DNA of 64,000 nt from UBA4717 sp045580165 (GTDB lineage Bacteria > Bacillota > Clostridia > Oscillospirales > CAG-272), in contig JAZNNG010000077.1 of NCBI GenBank assembly GCA_045580165.1, positions 12,163-76,162 on the forward strand. The letters are read 5' to 3'. Position numbers and translations under genes: made by a program. Under the pieces are notes generated by a model. The model worked only from the letters and a program-made list of their open reading frames with translations, was not told the DNA's origin and searched no databases. Each line of letters starts with the position of its first letter. The first letter of the stretch is position 1. This document shows positions 7,906 to 16,901 of this stretch, piece by piece.

Positions 7906-8577
7906 ATGCTTAATATACTTGTCGACTTCGATGGAACTATATGTAATTCCGCCGAGGGTGTTTTGAAATCGGTTGAATATGCGCTTGAAAACCTTGGCGT
8001 AAGACTCGACGTTTCGTATTCAGAGCTTTCCGCAATGTTTCTTGGTCCACCCTTATCTTTGCCTTACGGAGAGATCTTTAACGGAGATGAAGAAAAGATC
8101 TCTCTTGCTATAAAGTATTTCCGTGAACGTTACAACACGCTTGGGGTTTTTGAAAATGAGCTTTATGACGGCGTGGCGGAGTGTATGCGAAGGCTTTCCG
8201 AAAAGGGAATCAGAGTATGTATTGCATCGTCGAAGCCGGACGTTTTTATTAAGAGCATTCTTGAAAGGAACAACGCGCTTGACTGCTTTGAGAAAATTTT
8301 TTCTCCGGGACTTGACGGAGAAAAGCTTTCCAAGCTTGACGTTGTAAACAAGGCTCTTGAATACATTCAAAGCGTTGATCCCAATCCTCGTGTCTATATG
8401 GTGGGTGACAGAAAATACGATGTCGAGGGAGCTCATCTTGCGGGCATTGAGTGCATCGGCGTTGAATGGGGATATGCTCAAGAAAACGAGCTTCGGGAGT
8501 ACGGTGCCGAGTATATAGTAAAAAATATGAGAGAGCTTTATGACTTAGCCATAGAACTTTCACAAAAGGATCATTAA
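7906..8577 (+). CDS. HAD-superfamily phosphatase (phosphoglycolate phosphatase-like)
   Basis: A 223-residue HAD hydrolase. Motif I is VDFDGTICNS with nucleophile and acid/base Asp at residues 7 and 9. Motif II is CIASSKP (about 105-111), the motif III Lys lies near KLSKLD, and motif IV is VGDRKYDVEGA. All catalytic residues are intact. The helical cap between motifs I and II is of the Gph/PGP type, so the substrate is likely a small phosphoester such as 2-phosphoglycolate. Its stop codon (8575-8577) abuts the ATG of the pseudo-P-type ATPase at 8578, so the two proteins are made from one message. Confidence 0.85.
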   Translation: MLNILVDFDGTICNSAEGVLKSVEYALENLGVRLDVSYSELSAMFLGPPLSLPYGEIFNGDEEKISLAIKYFRERYNTLGVFENELYDGVAECMRRLSEKGIRVCIASSKPDVFIKSILERNNALDCFEKIFSPGLDGEKLSKLDVVNKALEYIQSVDPNPRVYMVGDRKYDVEGAHLAGIECIGVEWGYAQENELREYGAEYIVKNMRELYDLAIELSQKDH

Positions 8578-11334
8578 ATGAAAAAGCAATGGTATAATAT
8601 GTCCGACACAGAGCTTGAGAGCGAGCTTTCTACGAGCCTTGTCAACGGACTTTCCAAAAAAGAGGCGTCAGTGCGTATAAGAAAAAAAGGCGCAAACATC
8701 GTGTTCAGACTTCCGCACGGTAGCTTTTCAAGCTATCTCAAGGATATACTGACGGATTCCTCGTCCATCATACTTATTCTGACCGCTATAATTGCGACTG
8801 TATTTGACAGTAGTATTACTTCAACCGTTATCGTCTCCCTGATTGCAATAAACTGCTTTGCATCGCTTTTTACCTATGTTAAGGCGCATAGGGTGTTTGA
8901 GAGTATGGGAGAATATTCACTCCCGGGCGCCAAGGTCGTCCGTGACGGTCACCTTTATCTTATGAAAATGACCTCTCTCGTTCCCGGTGACCTTATATAC
9001 TTAAGAGCAGGAGATATAGTCCCGGCAGACGCCAAAATAATATATTCGGAGAATTTTTACGTATCCGAAAACGGAATAACGGAAAACGTGACCGCAATAA
9101 GGAAGGGTCCTCAGAATATATCTCTTGAAAACAATTCTCCCGAAAATCTATTTAATATGGTTTTTGCAACGTCGGTAGTATTAAAGGGGAGCGCACGGGC
9201 GATAGTTGTTGAAACGGGAGTAGACACCTACGTAAAGGTTACGGGGAAAAGGAAGCTGTCCTTTGCAAGCGATAACCTTGAAATATTCTCAACTCTGAAA
9301 AGCTATGGCAGCAAGATAAGTACTCTGATGCTGTTTATGGTTATTATCATAATGTTCCTTGAGATAATAACGGGACTTAAGGTGCGCGGCTTATACGAAA
9401 TATTCTTGAACGGAATGTCGCTTGCCGTGGCAACCATGACCGAGTTTTATACTGCCTTCGGGCACATAGTTGTGGCGTGTGCTCTATTCGGCGCAAGGAC
9501 CGATAAAAACAGAACGTTTGACAGTGCAGTCGTCAAGAACATAAAGTCGATAGAGACACTGCGTGACGTTGATTGTGTTATTTTTAAGAAGGACGGCGTT
9601 CTCGCGAAGTCCAAAAAGAATGTCAGCGGATTTTATTATTCCGGTCACGTTTATGACGTAAAGAACTATGACAGAGCCGATATGTTTGCCGAGCTTGTTG
9701 AAGCGGCGGTTATCTCTACCGGACGTTACATGAAATCCTCACTTGATACTCCGGGTATGAGGGACGTGCGAGTTTCGGCGGAGGACACGGCTATCATTGA
9801 GACGGCAAGACGTTACGATTTATATAATATCGGACTTGACGGAAGATATCCAATGCTAATACACGTAAGCGCAGGAAGAAACTCCGAGTTTGATATGACC
9901 GCGGTAGAATCAAACAACAAGATATACGCCTACGTCAAGGGCAAAGCAAGTATACTTCTTGAAAAATGTAATAAGTGTAGGATCGGGAACAAGGACGAAC
10001 GTATAGACACAAAGCTTCATATAACGCTTGAATCGGTAATTTCCGAAAGCGAAAGAGCCAACAACGGTGTCTGTGCGGTAGCGGTAGTCGAAACCGATAT
10101 TGATACTCTTTCACTCGGTGTAGATGAGGTTGTTAAAAGGGGACTCACGCTGATAGGATTTGTTGCAGTAAATTCGCCGCTTTACGATAGCTGCGCGCTT
10201 ACTGTCGATAAGGTTATCAGCTCTGGGATAAAGCTTATACTTACTTCTCCCGATGCATCCCTCGAGGATGTTGCTATGGCGAGAACTCTTGGAATTTGTA
10301 AGAGCAAGCACGAGGTGCTTACCGAGCATGAGCTATCTGCATTGACAGATGAAGCGCTTGCTTCGGTTGCCTATGATTATTCGGTGTATTCGGGCCTTTC
10401 CAATGCGTCGGTAAGACGTGTTATGTCGGCACTTAAGCAGGGAGGTCACAGAGTTGCATATTGTGCGAGTGCTCTTGAGGAAATAACGGTAATGGATAAA
10501 GCTGATATCGGTATTTCGCAATCGGCATTCTTTGAAAAGCAAACGAGAACCAAGAAGCTCGGAATAGATGCCGCCGTAAACTCGGACAACGATGCTCTCA
10601 GGTACAAATCCGACATTATAATTCCCTCGGCAGATGCAAAAAAAGAGGGCGGAATATCCGCAATTTTCAAGAGCATACTAACTTCAAAGCTCATATATAA
10701 GAATATTGCGAATATGCTTTCATACTTGCTTACGGTTCAGTTCGCAAGACTGTTTATCGTCATTTATTCCGTGTTCACACACGAGAACATTCTTACTCCC
10801 GTACAGATATTGTTCGGGGGACTTATAGTAGATTTGTTTGCCGTTCTGTCAATCGCCTTTTCAAGACCGGGGCCGAGAACTGTTAGAGAGTATAACCACT
10901 CCGAGAACGAGATGAAAAATCTGACTAGGTTTTATGTAAAGAATGCCTTGTTCGGTGTTTTCTGGGCGGCGATGACTATTTTCGTTCCTCAAATTATGAG
11001 GTTTTCCGGTATGAGTCTTGATTCCGAAGCGCTTATCGGCGCGTCGTTCGTTTCCTTCACCGCACTTCAGTATCTTATACTTGCAAATGCGCGAAGGGTA
11101 GACAGTATTTTCAGGTTGAGCTCGTTTAATCTTAACCCTTTTTATGTCGGAAGCGCGTTCGTTGTAGCTTTGTTTATGGGAATTGCGATCATCTTTCCCA
11201 CGGTCGGTGCAATCATTGGCTTAACAACGCTTAACGCTACCGCATGGATCGCAGTGCTTGTTATCATACTCACCGTAGTGGCCTTGTGTGAAACATACAA
11301 GGTTGTGGTGAGCAAAAACAACCCCAATACGTAA
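8578..11334 (+). CDS. P-type ATPase pseudoenzyme (catalytic motifs lost)
   Basis: A 918-residue protein with the full P2-type ATPase layout: N-terminal cation-ATPase segment, two membrane helices (about 58-102), actuator domain, two helices (about 240-305), P/N domains, and six C-terminal helices (about 710-910). Every motif needed for catalysis is altered at the expected place. The phosphorylation motif DKTGTLT is KKDGVLA at 337-343, so the aspartyl nucleophile is Lys. The membrane PEGL is TEFY (288-291), the actuator TGES is TENV (168-171), TGD is TSP (556-558), and GDGVND is ASALEE (630-635). The frame is intact over 2.7 kb, so this is a maintained non-pumping protein, not a decaying gene. 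A sensor, scaffold or channel-like role is inference. Confidence 0.85.
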   Translation: MKKQWYNMSDTELESELSTSLVNGLSKKEASVRIRKKGANIVFRLPHGSFSSYLKDILTDSSSIILILTAIIATVFDSSITSTVIVSLIAINCFASLFTYVKAHRVFESMGEYSLPGAKVVRDGHLYLMKMTSLVPGDLIYLRAGDIVPADAKIIYSENFYVSENGITENVTAIRKGPQNISLENNSPENLFNMVFATSVVLKGSARAIVVETGVDTYVKVTGKRKLSFASDNLEIFSTLKSYGSKISTLMLFMVIIIMFLEIITGLKVRGLYEIFLNGMSLAVATMTEFYTAFGHIVVACALFGARTDKNRTFDSAVVKNIKSIETLRDVDCVIFKKDGVLAKSKKNVSGFYYSGHVYDVKNYDRADMFAELVEAAVISTGRYMKSSLDTPGMRDVRVSAEDTAIIETARRYDLYNIGLDGRYPMLIHVSAGRNSEFDMTAVESNNKIYAYVKGKASILLEKCNKCRIGNKDERIDTKLHITLESVISESERANNGVCAVAVVETDIDTLSLGVDEVVKRGLTLIGFVAVNSPLYDSCALTVDKVISSGIKLILTSPDASLEDVAMARTLGICKSKHEVLTEHELSALTDEALASVAYDYSVYSGLSNASVRRVMSALKQGGHRVAYCASALEEITVMDKADIGISQSAFFEKQTRTKKLGIDAAVNSDNDALRYKSDIIIPSADAKKEGGISAIFKSILTSKLIYKNIANMLSYLLTVQFARLFIVIYSVFTHENILTPVQILFGGLIVDLFAVLSIAFSRPGPRTVREYNHSENEMKNLTRFYVKNALFGVFWAAMTIFVPQIMRFSGMSLDSEALIGASFVSFTALQYLILANARRVDSIFRLSSFNLNPFYVGSAFVVALFMGIAIIFPTVGAIIGLTTLNATAWIAVLVIILTVVALCETYKVVVSKNNPNT

Positions 11335-11354
11335 TTTTTTCAGTGAGGGAAAAC

Positions 11355-14300
11355 ATGAAAAAGTTATTGGCAATTTTAACTATTATTTTTGTTGCAGTGA
11401 CCGCGCTTACCGTCGTGTCTTATGCAAACACAGAATACGTTTTCGACGCAAACGATCTTAACTGTATGGTTGCGGAAAAATCTTCTATTGTAAAGACGGG
11501 CACAACCACCTCCGACGGGAAAACATATCTTCGGATAACTTCAAGCTCTCAAATCACAAATCCATCTAATACGTTCATAAGGTTTGATATTTTTGATGAA
11601 GCTCCGTTGTTTAACGTTGATGAATTTCCCTTTGTGGCAGTTGCATACAAGACTAACATTCCGATGCAGTCTGACGGAATGCATATTAACGCCGGAATGA
11701 AAATTACGGATGATGATACTTATGTGCGTTGTTGGGGACTACACGTAGGCTCTGTAAATGACGGAAGCCGAGCACTCGCAATATATGACGTCAGAAGCTT
11801 TAGCGGAATTCCGGATAACGGTGAAGTGGGATATGCTGATATTGATCCGTCAGCGGGTATCAAGTTTGTTCGTATTCCTCCGTGGGCAAAAGCTACGGGT
11901 ACGACATATAGTGACGTTCGCGACGATTATTTTGACATAGAGTACATAGGCTTCTTTCAGTCACGTATGGATGCAGGCCTCTATTTCGAGGGTGACATTG
12001 AATATACGGTGACCTACTATGACAAATTCGGTAACGTTTATCAAACTGAAAAGGTGAACTCGTACACAATGTACGAGCCTATTGACGGACCCGAGGTGGA
12101 CGGATTTGAGTTTACGGGATGGGTAAATTCAAGCGGTACGGCAGTTCCCGAAAGCTTCAGAATGGATACAAATTACGAATTTTTCCCGACGTATAAGTAT
12201 TCACTCCCTCTTGATTGCTACGTTTATCCCGCGGGACATCTCAAAGCAAGAGGCTCAAAAATGACCGCTTCATCTGATTTGATTTCGGAAAAAGGATCAA
12301 ATTGGGTGAGGTTTACCGTTAGTGAGGACGGTGTTCACGATAACAGTAACGCGATCACATTTACTTGTGATATTTCGATTCCCGCACACGACTATAAGTA
12401 CGTAGCTATAAAATATAAGTCAAATATTTCCACCGCCCGAACGTCGGCTGTTAGTTCCGGACTTAAATATAAAGATCAATATTACAGATTCTGGGGATTA
12501 TATCCCACTTTCTACGGTGACGGTGAGGAGCATCTGATGGTAGTGTCGATTGCCAACATTACCGGAGGAGATGCAAAGGAGGTGAAATCACTGTCCGATA
12601 TCGATGCCGATTCCGGTATAGAATACATCAGACTAACACCTTGGGGTCAGCCGAATACAAGCATCAAGGTGTGGGCAGGAGAGTACATTGATATCGCATA
12701 TATAGGCTTCTTCAAGAATGCAGAGGATGCGCAAAACTATTCTTTATCCGAAGAAAGCATTCTTTTGCACAAGCCTTTTATGGAGCTTGACTCAGTAATT
12801 AAATTTAACCCCGACAATAATCTGACGAGAGGTGACGCTGCAAGCATCATCACAAGGATAATTACCGATATAAACAAAATTTCGTATTTATATGAGTCAT
12901 CATACAGTGATATTGATTATAACGATGATTGTTACAGCAGTGTAGCATATCTTGAGAATATCGGATATCTTGAGGCGAAGGAGGGAACCTTTAACCCCGA
13001 TGAGCCTATTGATACCTCCGATCTCGTTGAACTTATAAATAAGGCTGCCGAGGATTTTGATGAGCTTTCAGCCGTTGACGTTGAGGACATATCAACCGAA
13101 TATATAACACGCGCGGAGGCGGCGGAGCTTTTCTGTAAGCTTCTTGGAAGAGTTCCGACAAAAAGCGGAATATCGTACGTAACATCCCCGGGTCCGATAG
13201 ACGTACCTAAGGAGCATCCAAGCTTCGCGTATATACTCGAGGCATGCTACGCCCACAAGTATATGTTAAATTGGGACGATACAGAGCTATGGACGTACGT
13301 TAATGATAATAATTTCTATATGAAGAAAGCGCCCGACGGCATAATCGAGCAGCTTAATGATGAGCTTGCAAATCGCGCCGAAGAAATTCTTTCAACAGAA
13401 AGCGAGTGGACTTTGGCTTCGGGCGGAAGGATGTTTTACGTTTCAAATAAAGGAAGCGACTTAAATGATGGCCTGTCGGAATCATCTCCGATTGCAACTA
13501 TCGGAAAGGTTCACGAGCTTCAGAACAACAACACCATAATAGCAGGCGACGTTGTACTTTTTGAACGCGGAGGAGAATGGTATCCTACCGAAAGCCTCAA
13601 CGAAAACGGCGAGATCGTGCAGGACAAGTACAAAGTAAAGGCGGGCGTTACCGTTTCCGCTTACGGAACGGGTGACAAACCGAGAATACTTGGTTCAGTC
13701 AATGCATCGGGTGCTTCCAATTGGTCTAAGGTTGAAGGATACGACGATCTTTACGTATTCAATAAAAAGATTGGCGATGACCTCGACGTTGGAAACATTG
13801 TATTCAATGACGGCACTTTTACCTGGGAAGGCAGTGAACCCGTATATACAAACGGAAGCGCTTTCGGTATGCGTCTGATACTTGACCCGAATTCCGACCA
13901 CGCTCTTCAGGCAGGACATGACGGAGATAGCGGAAACGGTGACTTTATCGTATCAAACGGGCCTTCAAAATGGGTGTTCAACACTGAAGATTACATATTC
14001 ACAAAATCAACCGACCTTCAGGCGATAGCCGATGCAATTCCGGAGTCTGACCTCTGGTATCATCACAATAAAGAGGATAGCAGGGTATATCTCATTTGTA
14101 AGCGCGGTAATCCCGGAGAGGTATTTGAAAAGATCGACCTTTGTACTAAAGTGAATACCATAAGAGCAAGCTCTAACGTTACACTTGATAACCTCTGTAT
14201 TAAGTTTACCGGAAGCCACGGTGTTGGTGCAGGCTCTTGCGAAAATCTTGTTATCCGCAATTGCGAGGTTGGCTTTATAGGCGGTTCTATTCAAGGAAGT

Positions 14301-15200
14301 GAGCTTAGCGGTGAAACGGGTCGCTTCGGCAACGCCATAGAGATATACGGAAAAGCTAACGGCTTTTACGTATATGACTGCTTTATATATCAGTGCTTTG
14401 ACTGCGGACCTACCGTTCAGGTTGGTATTGACGAGCTCACCTGGGGAAATGACGTTATACAAAAGGACGTTCATTTCTATGGTAACGCACTTTGGAACGC
14501 TGCTCTTGAGGTTTGGCTCTCAACGAATCAGCCTAACTTCGGTAAATATCACGCAGCTCTTATTAACTGTAAAATGTACGACAATCTCGTAGCTTTCAAC
14601 GGATACGGCTTCCAGGGGTATACTCATCAGAAGCACGATTATTGCGGATTTTACGGTGCGGGAACCACGTACGCCGACTACATTGACTGTACGATGGAAA
14701 ACAATACCTTCTGGAATTTGCGTATGAATATTCTAAAAGCTACTCCTACCTCGGTTAACGACGGTGACGGCATTTATTGGAAGAATAATACAATAATTCA
14801 CGAATATGACAAATATTTGGGACTTCTTGGTGAAAATCTCAAGGATGCCACCGGCAGAAGTGTAAGACACTATTATAACAATGCTACTGTAAAAAAACTT
14901 ATCAGCGAGGGTGCGTTTGGCTATAATGAATTCTTATATTTGTTACCGGACGGAGCTGAGGACCCGGCAGAAAGCCGGCAACTGTCAGAAAACGGCATTG
15001 TTAGTGGGGATGCTAACGGTGACGGAGAACAATCGGCTCAGGATTTGATCGTATTTTCAAGATATCTTGCTAAGTGGAACGGATATATTGACAGAATGAA
15101 CGGTGCAAACAGCGACCTTAACGGTGACAAGCAGCTTACGAGCCTCGACCTTGTAATTCTCGCAAGAAGACTTGCAAACTGGGTAGGCTATACAGACTAA
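11355..15200 (+). CDS. Secreted dockerin protein with SLH-like and beta-helix regions
   Basis: A 1281-residue exported protein. Residues 1-25 are a signal peptide (MKKLLAILTIIFVAVTALT). Two homologous beta-sandwich-like modules follow at about 25-210 and 285-465, each ending in an FDIEYIGFF or IDIAYIGFF-type strand. Between them lies a short bacterial repeat (YYDKFGNVYQTEKVN...GFEFTGW). Residues 475-605 resemble SLH units (FNPDNNLTRGDAAS, YSDIDY..., FNPDEP). From about 690 (MFYVSNKGSDLNDG) to 1200 there is a right-handed beta-helix of the pectate-lyase type. The C-terminus is a type I dockerin with two Ca-binding repeats, DANGDGEQSAQDL and DLNGDKQLTSLDL. The likely role is polysaccharide binding or cleavage on a cellulosome. 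ATG 11355 follows GAGGG; only 20 bases separate it from the upstream gene. Confidence 0.85.
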   Translation: MKKLLAILTIIFVAVTALTVVSYANTEYVFDANDLNCMVAEKSSIVKTGTTTSDGKTYLRITSSSQITNPSNTFIRFDIFDEAPLFNVDEFPFVAVAYKTNIPMQSDGMHINAGMKITDDDTYVRCWGLHVGSVNDGSRALAIYDVRSFSGIPDNGEVGYADIDPSAGIKFVRIPPWAKATGTTYSDVRDDYFDIEYIGFFQSRMDAGLYFEGDIEYTVTYYDKFGNVYQTEKVNSYTMYEPIDGPEVDGFEFTGWVNSSGTAVPESFRMDTNYEFFPTYKYSLPLDCYVYPAGHLKARGSKMTASSDLISEKGSNWVRFTVSEDGVHDNSNAITFTCDISIPAHDYKYVAIKYKSNISTARTSAVSSGLKYKDQYYRFWGLYPTFYGDGEEHLMVVSIANITGGDAKEVKSLSDIDADSGIEYIRLTPWGQPNTSIKVWAGEYIDIAYIGFFKNAEDAQNYSLSEESILLHKPFMELDSVIKFNPDNNLTRGDAASIITRIITDINKISYLYESSYSDIDYNDDCYSSVAYLENIGYLEAKEGTFNPDEPIDTSDLVELINKAAEDFDELSAVDVEDISTEYITRAEAAELFCKLLGRVPTKSGISYVTSPGPIDVPKEHPSFAYILEACYAHKYMLNWDDTELWTYVNDNNFYMKKAPDGIIEQLNDELANRAEEILSTESEWTLASGGRMFYVSNKGSDLNDGLSESSPIATIGKVHELQNNNTIIAGDVVLFERGGEWYPTESLNENGEIVQDKYKVKAGVTVSAYGTGDKPRILGSVNASGASNWSKVEGYDDLYVFNKKIGDDLDVGNIVFNDGTFTWEGSEPVYTNGSAFGMRLILDPNSDHALQAGHDGDSGNGDFIVSNGPSKWVFNTEDYIFTKSTDLQAIADAIPESDLWYHHNKEDSRVYLICKRGNPGEVFEKIDLCTKVNTIRASSNVTLDNLCIKFTGSHGVGAGSCENLVIRNCEVGFIGGSIQGSELSGETGRFGNAIEIYGKANGFYVYDCFIYQCFDCGPTVQVGIDELTWGNDVIQKDVHFYGNALWNAALEVWLSTNQPNFGKYHAALINCKMYDNLVAFNGYGFQGYTHQKHDYCGFYGAGTTYADYIDCTMENNTFWNLRMNILKATPTSVNDGDGIYWKNNTIIHEYDKYLGLLGENLKDATGRSVRHYYNNATVKKLISEGAFGYNEFLYLLPDGAEDPAESRQLSENGIVSGDANGDGEQSAQDLIVFSRYLAKWNGYIDRMNGANSDLNGDKQLTSLDLVILARRLANWVGYTD

Positions 15201-15210
15201 TAAAAAAAGA

Positions 15211-15275
15211 CTTCGGGATCAGACTCCGAAGCCTTTAACTAAGCAAAAATACCGCCGAATATCGGCGGTATTTTT
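15211..15275. terminator. Double hairpin terminator between dockerin gene and glycosidase
   Basis: A first hairpin CTTCGG/CCGAAG (15211-15231) is followed by a strong one, AAAAATACCGCCGA-ATA-TCGGCGGTATTTTT (15245-15275). The second has A and T runs on both sides and can stop the convergent minus-strand glycosidase transcript too. Confidence 0.85.
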
Positions 15276-15279
15276 AATA

Positions 15280-16674
15280 TTACTTCTCAATAACCGTGAG
15301 AACGAAGGAGTGCGGCTCAAGCGAGATTCTATACATAAGCTCGTCTCGGTGACCTGACGTAAGGAAGCCTTCCTTTGTGGGAACAAAGTCGCTGAGTGAT
15401 TTGTCACCGGTCAAGCAGTTATTAAGCTCGTCCGTGCACTCATAGTGCTGATACTTGACAGAATAGCTGTTGAGATTGTTGATGGTGATTTTGTAGTTTT
15501 TAACCTCTTCGTCGGGGTTAGATATAAGGATCTTTATGTACTTGTCGTCTGCTGTTGCAACCGTTGTGTATTTGGTGTTTTCAACGATCTCTATCTCGTT
15601 CTCTGCAAGCATATGGAATGCAGTCATTGCGTTGCCGTTAGGTGTGGGAGCATAGCTTCCGTCTTCGCGCTGAATGAACTGCGTGAATGAAATCTGTCTG
15701 AGAGGGTTGTGGAAGGTGCACCACGGGAAAACGTGCGTTCTGTCAAGGTGAGAGGAAAGATTGATTCCCGTAATGATTCGCGTAGCATTCTTGATGTTAT
15801 CGGCAGGATTACCTATAAGGGGATTTCCGCCTACCATAGGAATTCCGTACTCATCAAAGAGAATAACCGCATCGGGTATTCCGAGATTTCTTACCGCTTC
15901 CTTATGACGCATTACGAAATCCGCAATTCTGAATATATCGGGATCGTAATCGTGCATAGAGTAGAAGTCGATTCTCTTTTCGGGGTTGGTGTCCTCTGCG
16001 TAGCATCTGAGGAATTCAAACCATCTTGACCAGCTATCGATACAACCTGACATAGCGTATCCGCCGACCTTGAGAGGCTTTTCGTAATTGTGCTTTTGGT
16101 TGAGTCTGTTTACGATAGCATAAGCTCTCTTGTAGAACTCATAATATTCCTTGATTTCAAGGCCGCCGAAGCAGAGATATTCAACCTCGTTACAGCATTC
16201 GATATAAACGATGTTGGGGAAGAGCTCCTTGTAGTGCTCGATAACCGTTTCAACGGCTTTTTCGTACTTGTCAAAGGAGAGAAGACCCTCCATAACCTCG
16301 CGCTCATAGCGACGGAAGTTGTATATAAGCTCGTCACCCTGTGCAGCGTACGAACTTAAGTATTCCATATACTTAGTACCGTAGCTTCTTCCAAGATTCC
16401 AGTCGTAGGGAGCAAAATCGGGGTCACCCTCGTGCTTGTTAACACCGATATCGTAGTCCCAATCGAATTCATTAGTCTTGTAGTCCCATACTTCGTCAAG
16501 TGTTACGAACGTACGGAGAATCTTAGCTCGTCCGATCTTACTTGCACAAAATTCGGGGAAATCACCGTGAGGAGTGCATCTGAGCGTTGTGTTCTGATAA
16601 GCCTCAACTCGGGGCCATTTTCTTGTTACAACGTTAGGATTGACGGTCAATTCAATAAATTTGTTCTGTTCCAT
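15280..16674 (-). CDS. Clan GH-A glycoside hydrolase, GH39-like
   Basis: A 464-residue cytosolic glycosidase with no signal peptide. The layout is a (beta/alpha)8 barrel of clan GH-A type: the acid/base candidate is E163 in IECCNEVEY, and the nucleophile candidate E275 in VILFDEYG, with HDYDPDIF between them at about 241-248. The C-terminal 100 residues look like the small beta-sandwich common to GH39/GH51 enzymes. Beta-xylosidase or arabinofuranosidase-like activity is plausible, so it could finish oligosaccharides imported after extracellular cleavage. AAGGAG lies before ATG 16674, and the gene has its own promoter. GH39 assignment is from motif pattern only. Confidence 0.7.
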   Translation of the reverse strand: MEQNKFIELTVNPNVVTRKWPRVEAYQNTTLRCTPHGDFPEFCASKIGRAKILRTFVTLDEVWDYKTNEFDWDYDIGVNKHEGDPDFAPYDWNLGRSYGTKYMEYLSSYAAQGDELIYNFRRYEREVMEGLLSFDKYEKAVETVIEHYKELFPNIVYIECCNEVEYLCFGGLEIKEYYEFYKRAYAIVNRLNQKHNYEKPLKVGGYAMSGCIDSWSRWFEFLRCYAEDTNPEKRIDFYSMHDYDPDIFRIADFVMRHKEAVRNLGIPDAVILFDEYGIPMVGGNPLIGNPADNIKNATRIITGINLSSHLDRTHVFPWCTFHNPLRQISFTQFIQREDGSYAPTPNGNAMTAFHMLAENEIEIVENTKYTTVATADDKYIKILISNPDEEVKNYKITINNLNSYSVKYQHYECTDELNNCLTGDKSLSDFVPTKEGFLTSGHRDELMYRISLEPHSFVLTVIEK

Positions 16675-16767
16675 AATAATCTCCTTGCCGCTTAGGTTAT
16701 AGCGGGAGCGTTTCGGCTTTTCTTTCGGGGGTCCGATACCCGTTTTGTTGTTTATGTTGCTCTGGTA

Positions 16768-16796
16768 ATTCTACCCTAATTTGCCGAAAAAGTCAA
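16768..16796 (-). promoter_or_regulatory. Promoter of GH39-like glycosidase
   Basis: Minus strand TTGACT (16796-16791), 17-base spacer, TAGAAT (16773-16768), about 95 bases before the start codon. The long leader holds no obvious hairpin that I could assign to a riboswitch. Confidence 0.75.
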
Positions 16797-16861
16797 TACT
16801 TTTAGCTTTGTTTTTTGTGTTTTTTGTTTTGCGCCAAGGCAAAGCTTAAAAGTGTGTTATA

Positions 16862-16900
16862 AACCCAAAAAGGCAGACGTTGCGTCTGCCTTTTTGGGTT
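16862..16900 (-). terminator. Terminator of glyS
   Basis: A perfect 18-bp stem, AACCCAAAAAGGCAGACG / CGTCTGCCTTTTTGGGTT with loop TTG, lies one base beyond the glyS stop codon. Confidence 0.9.
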
Positions 16901-16901
16901 A

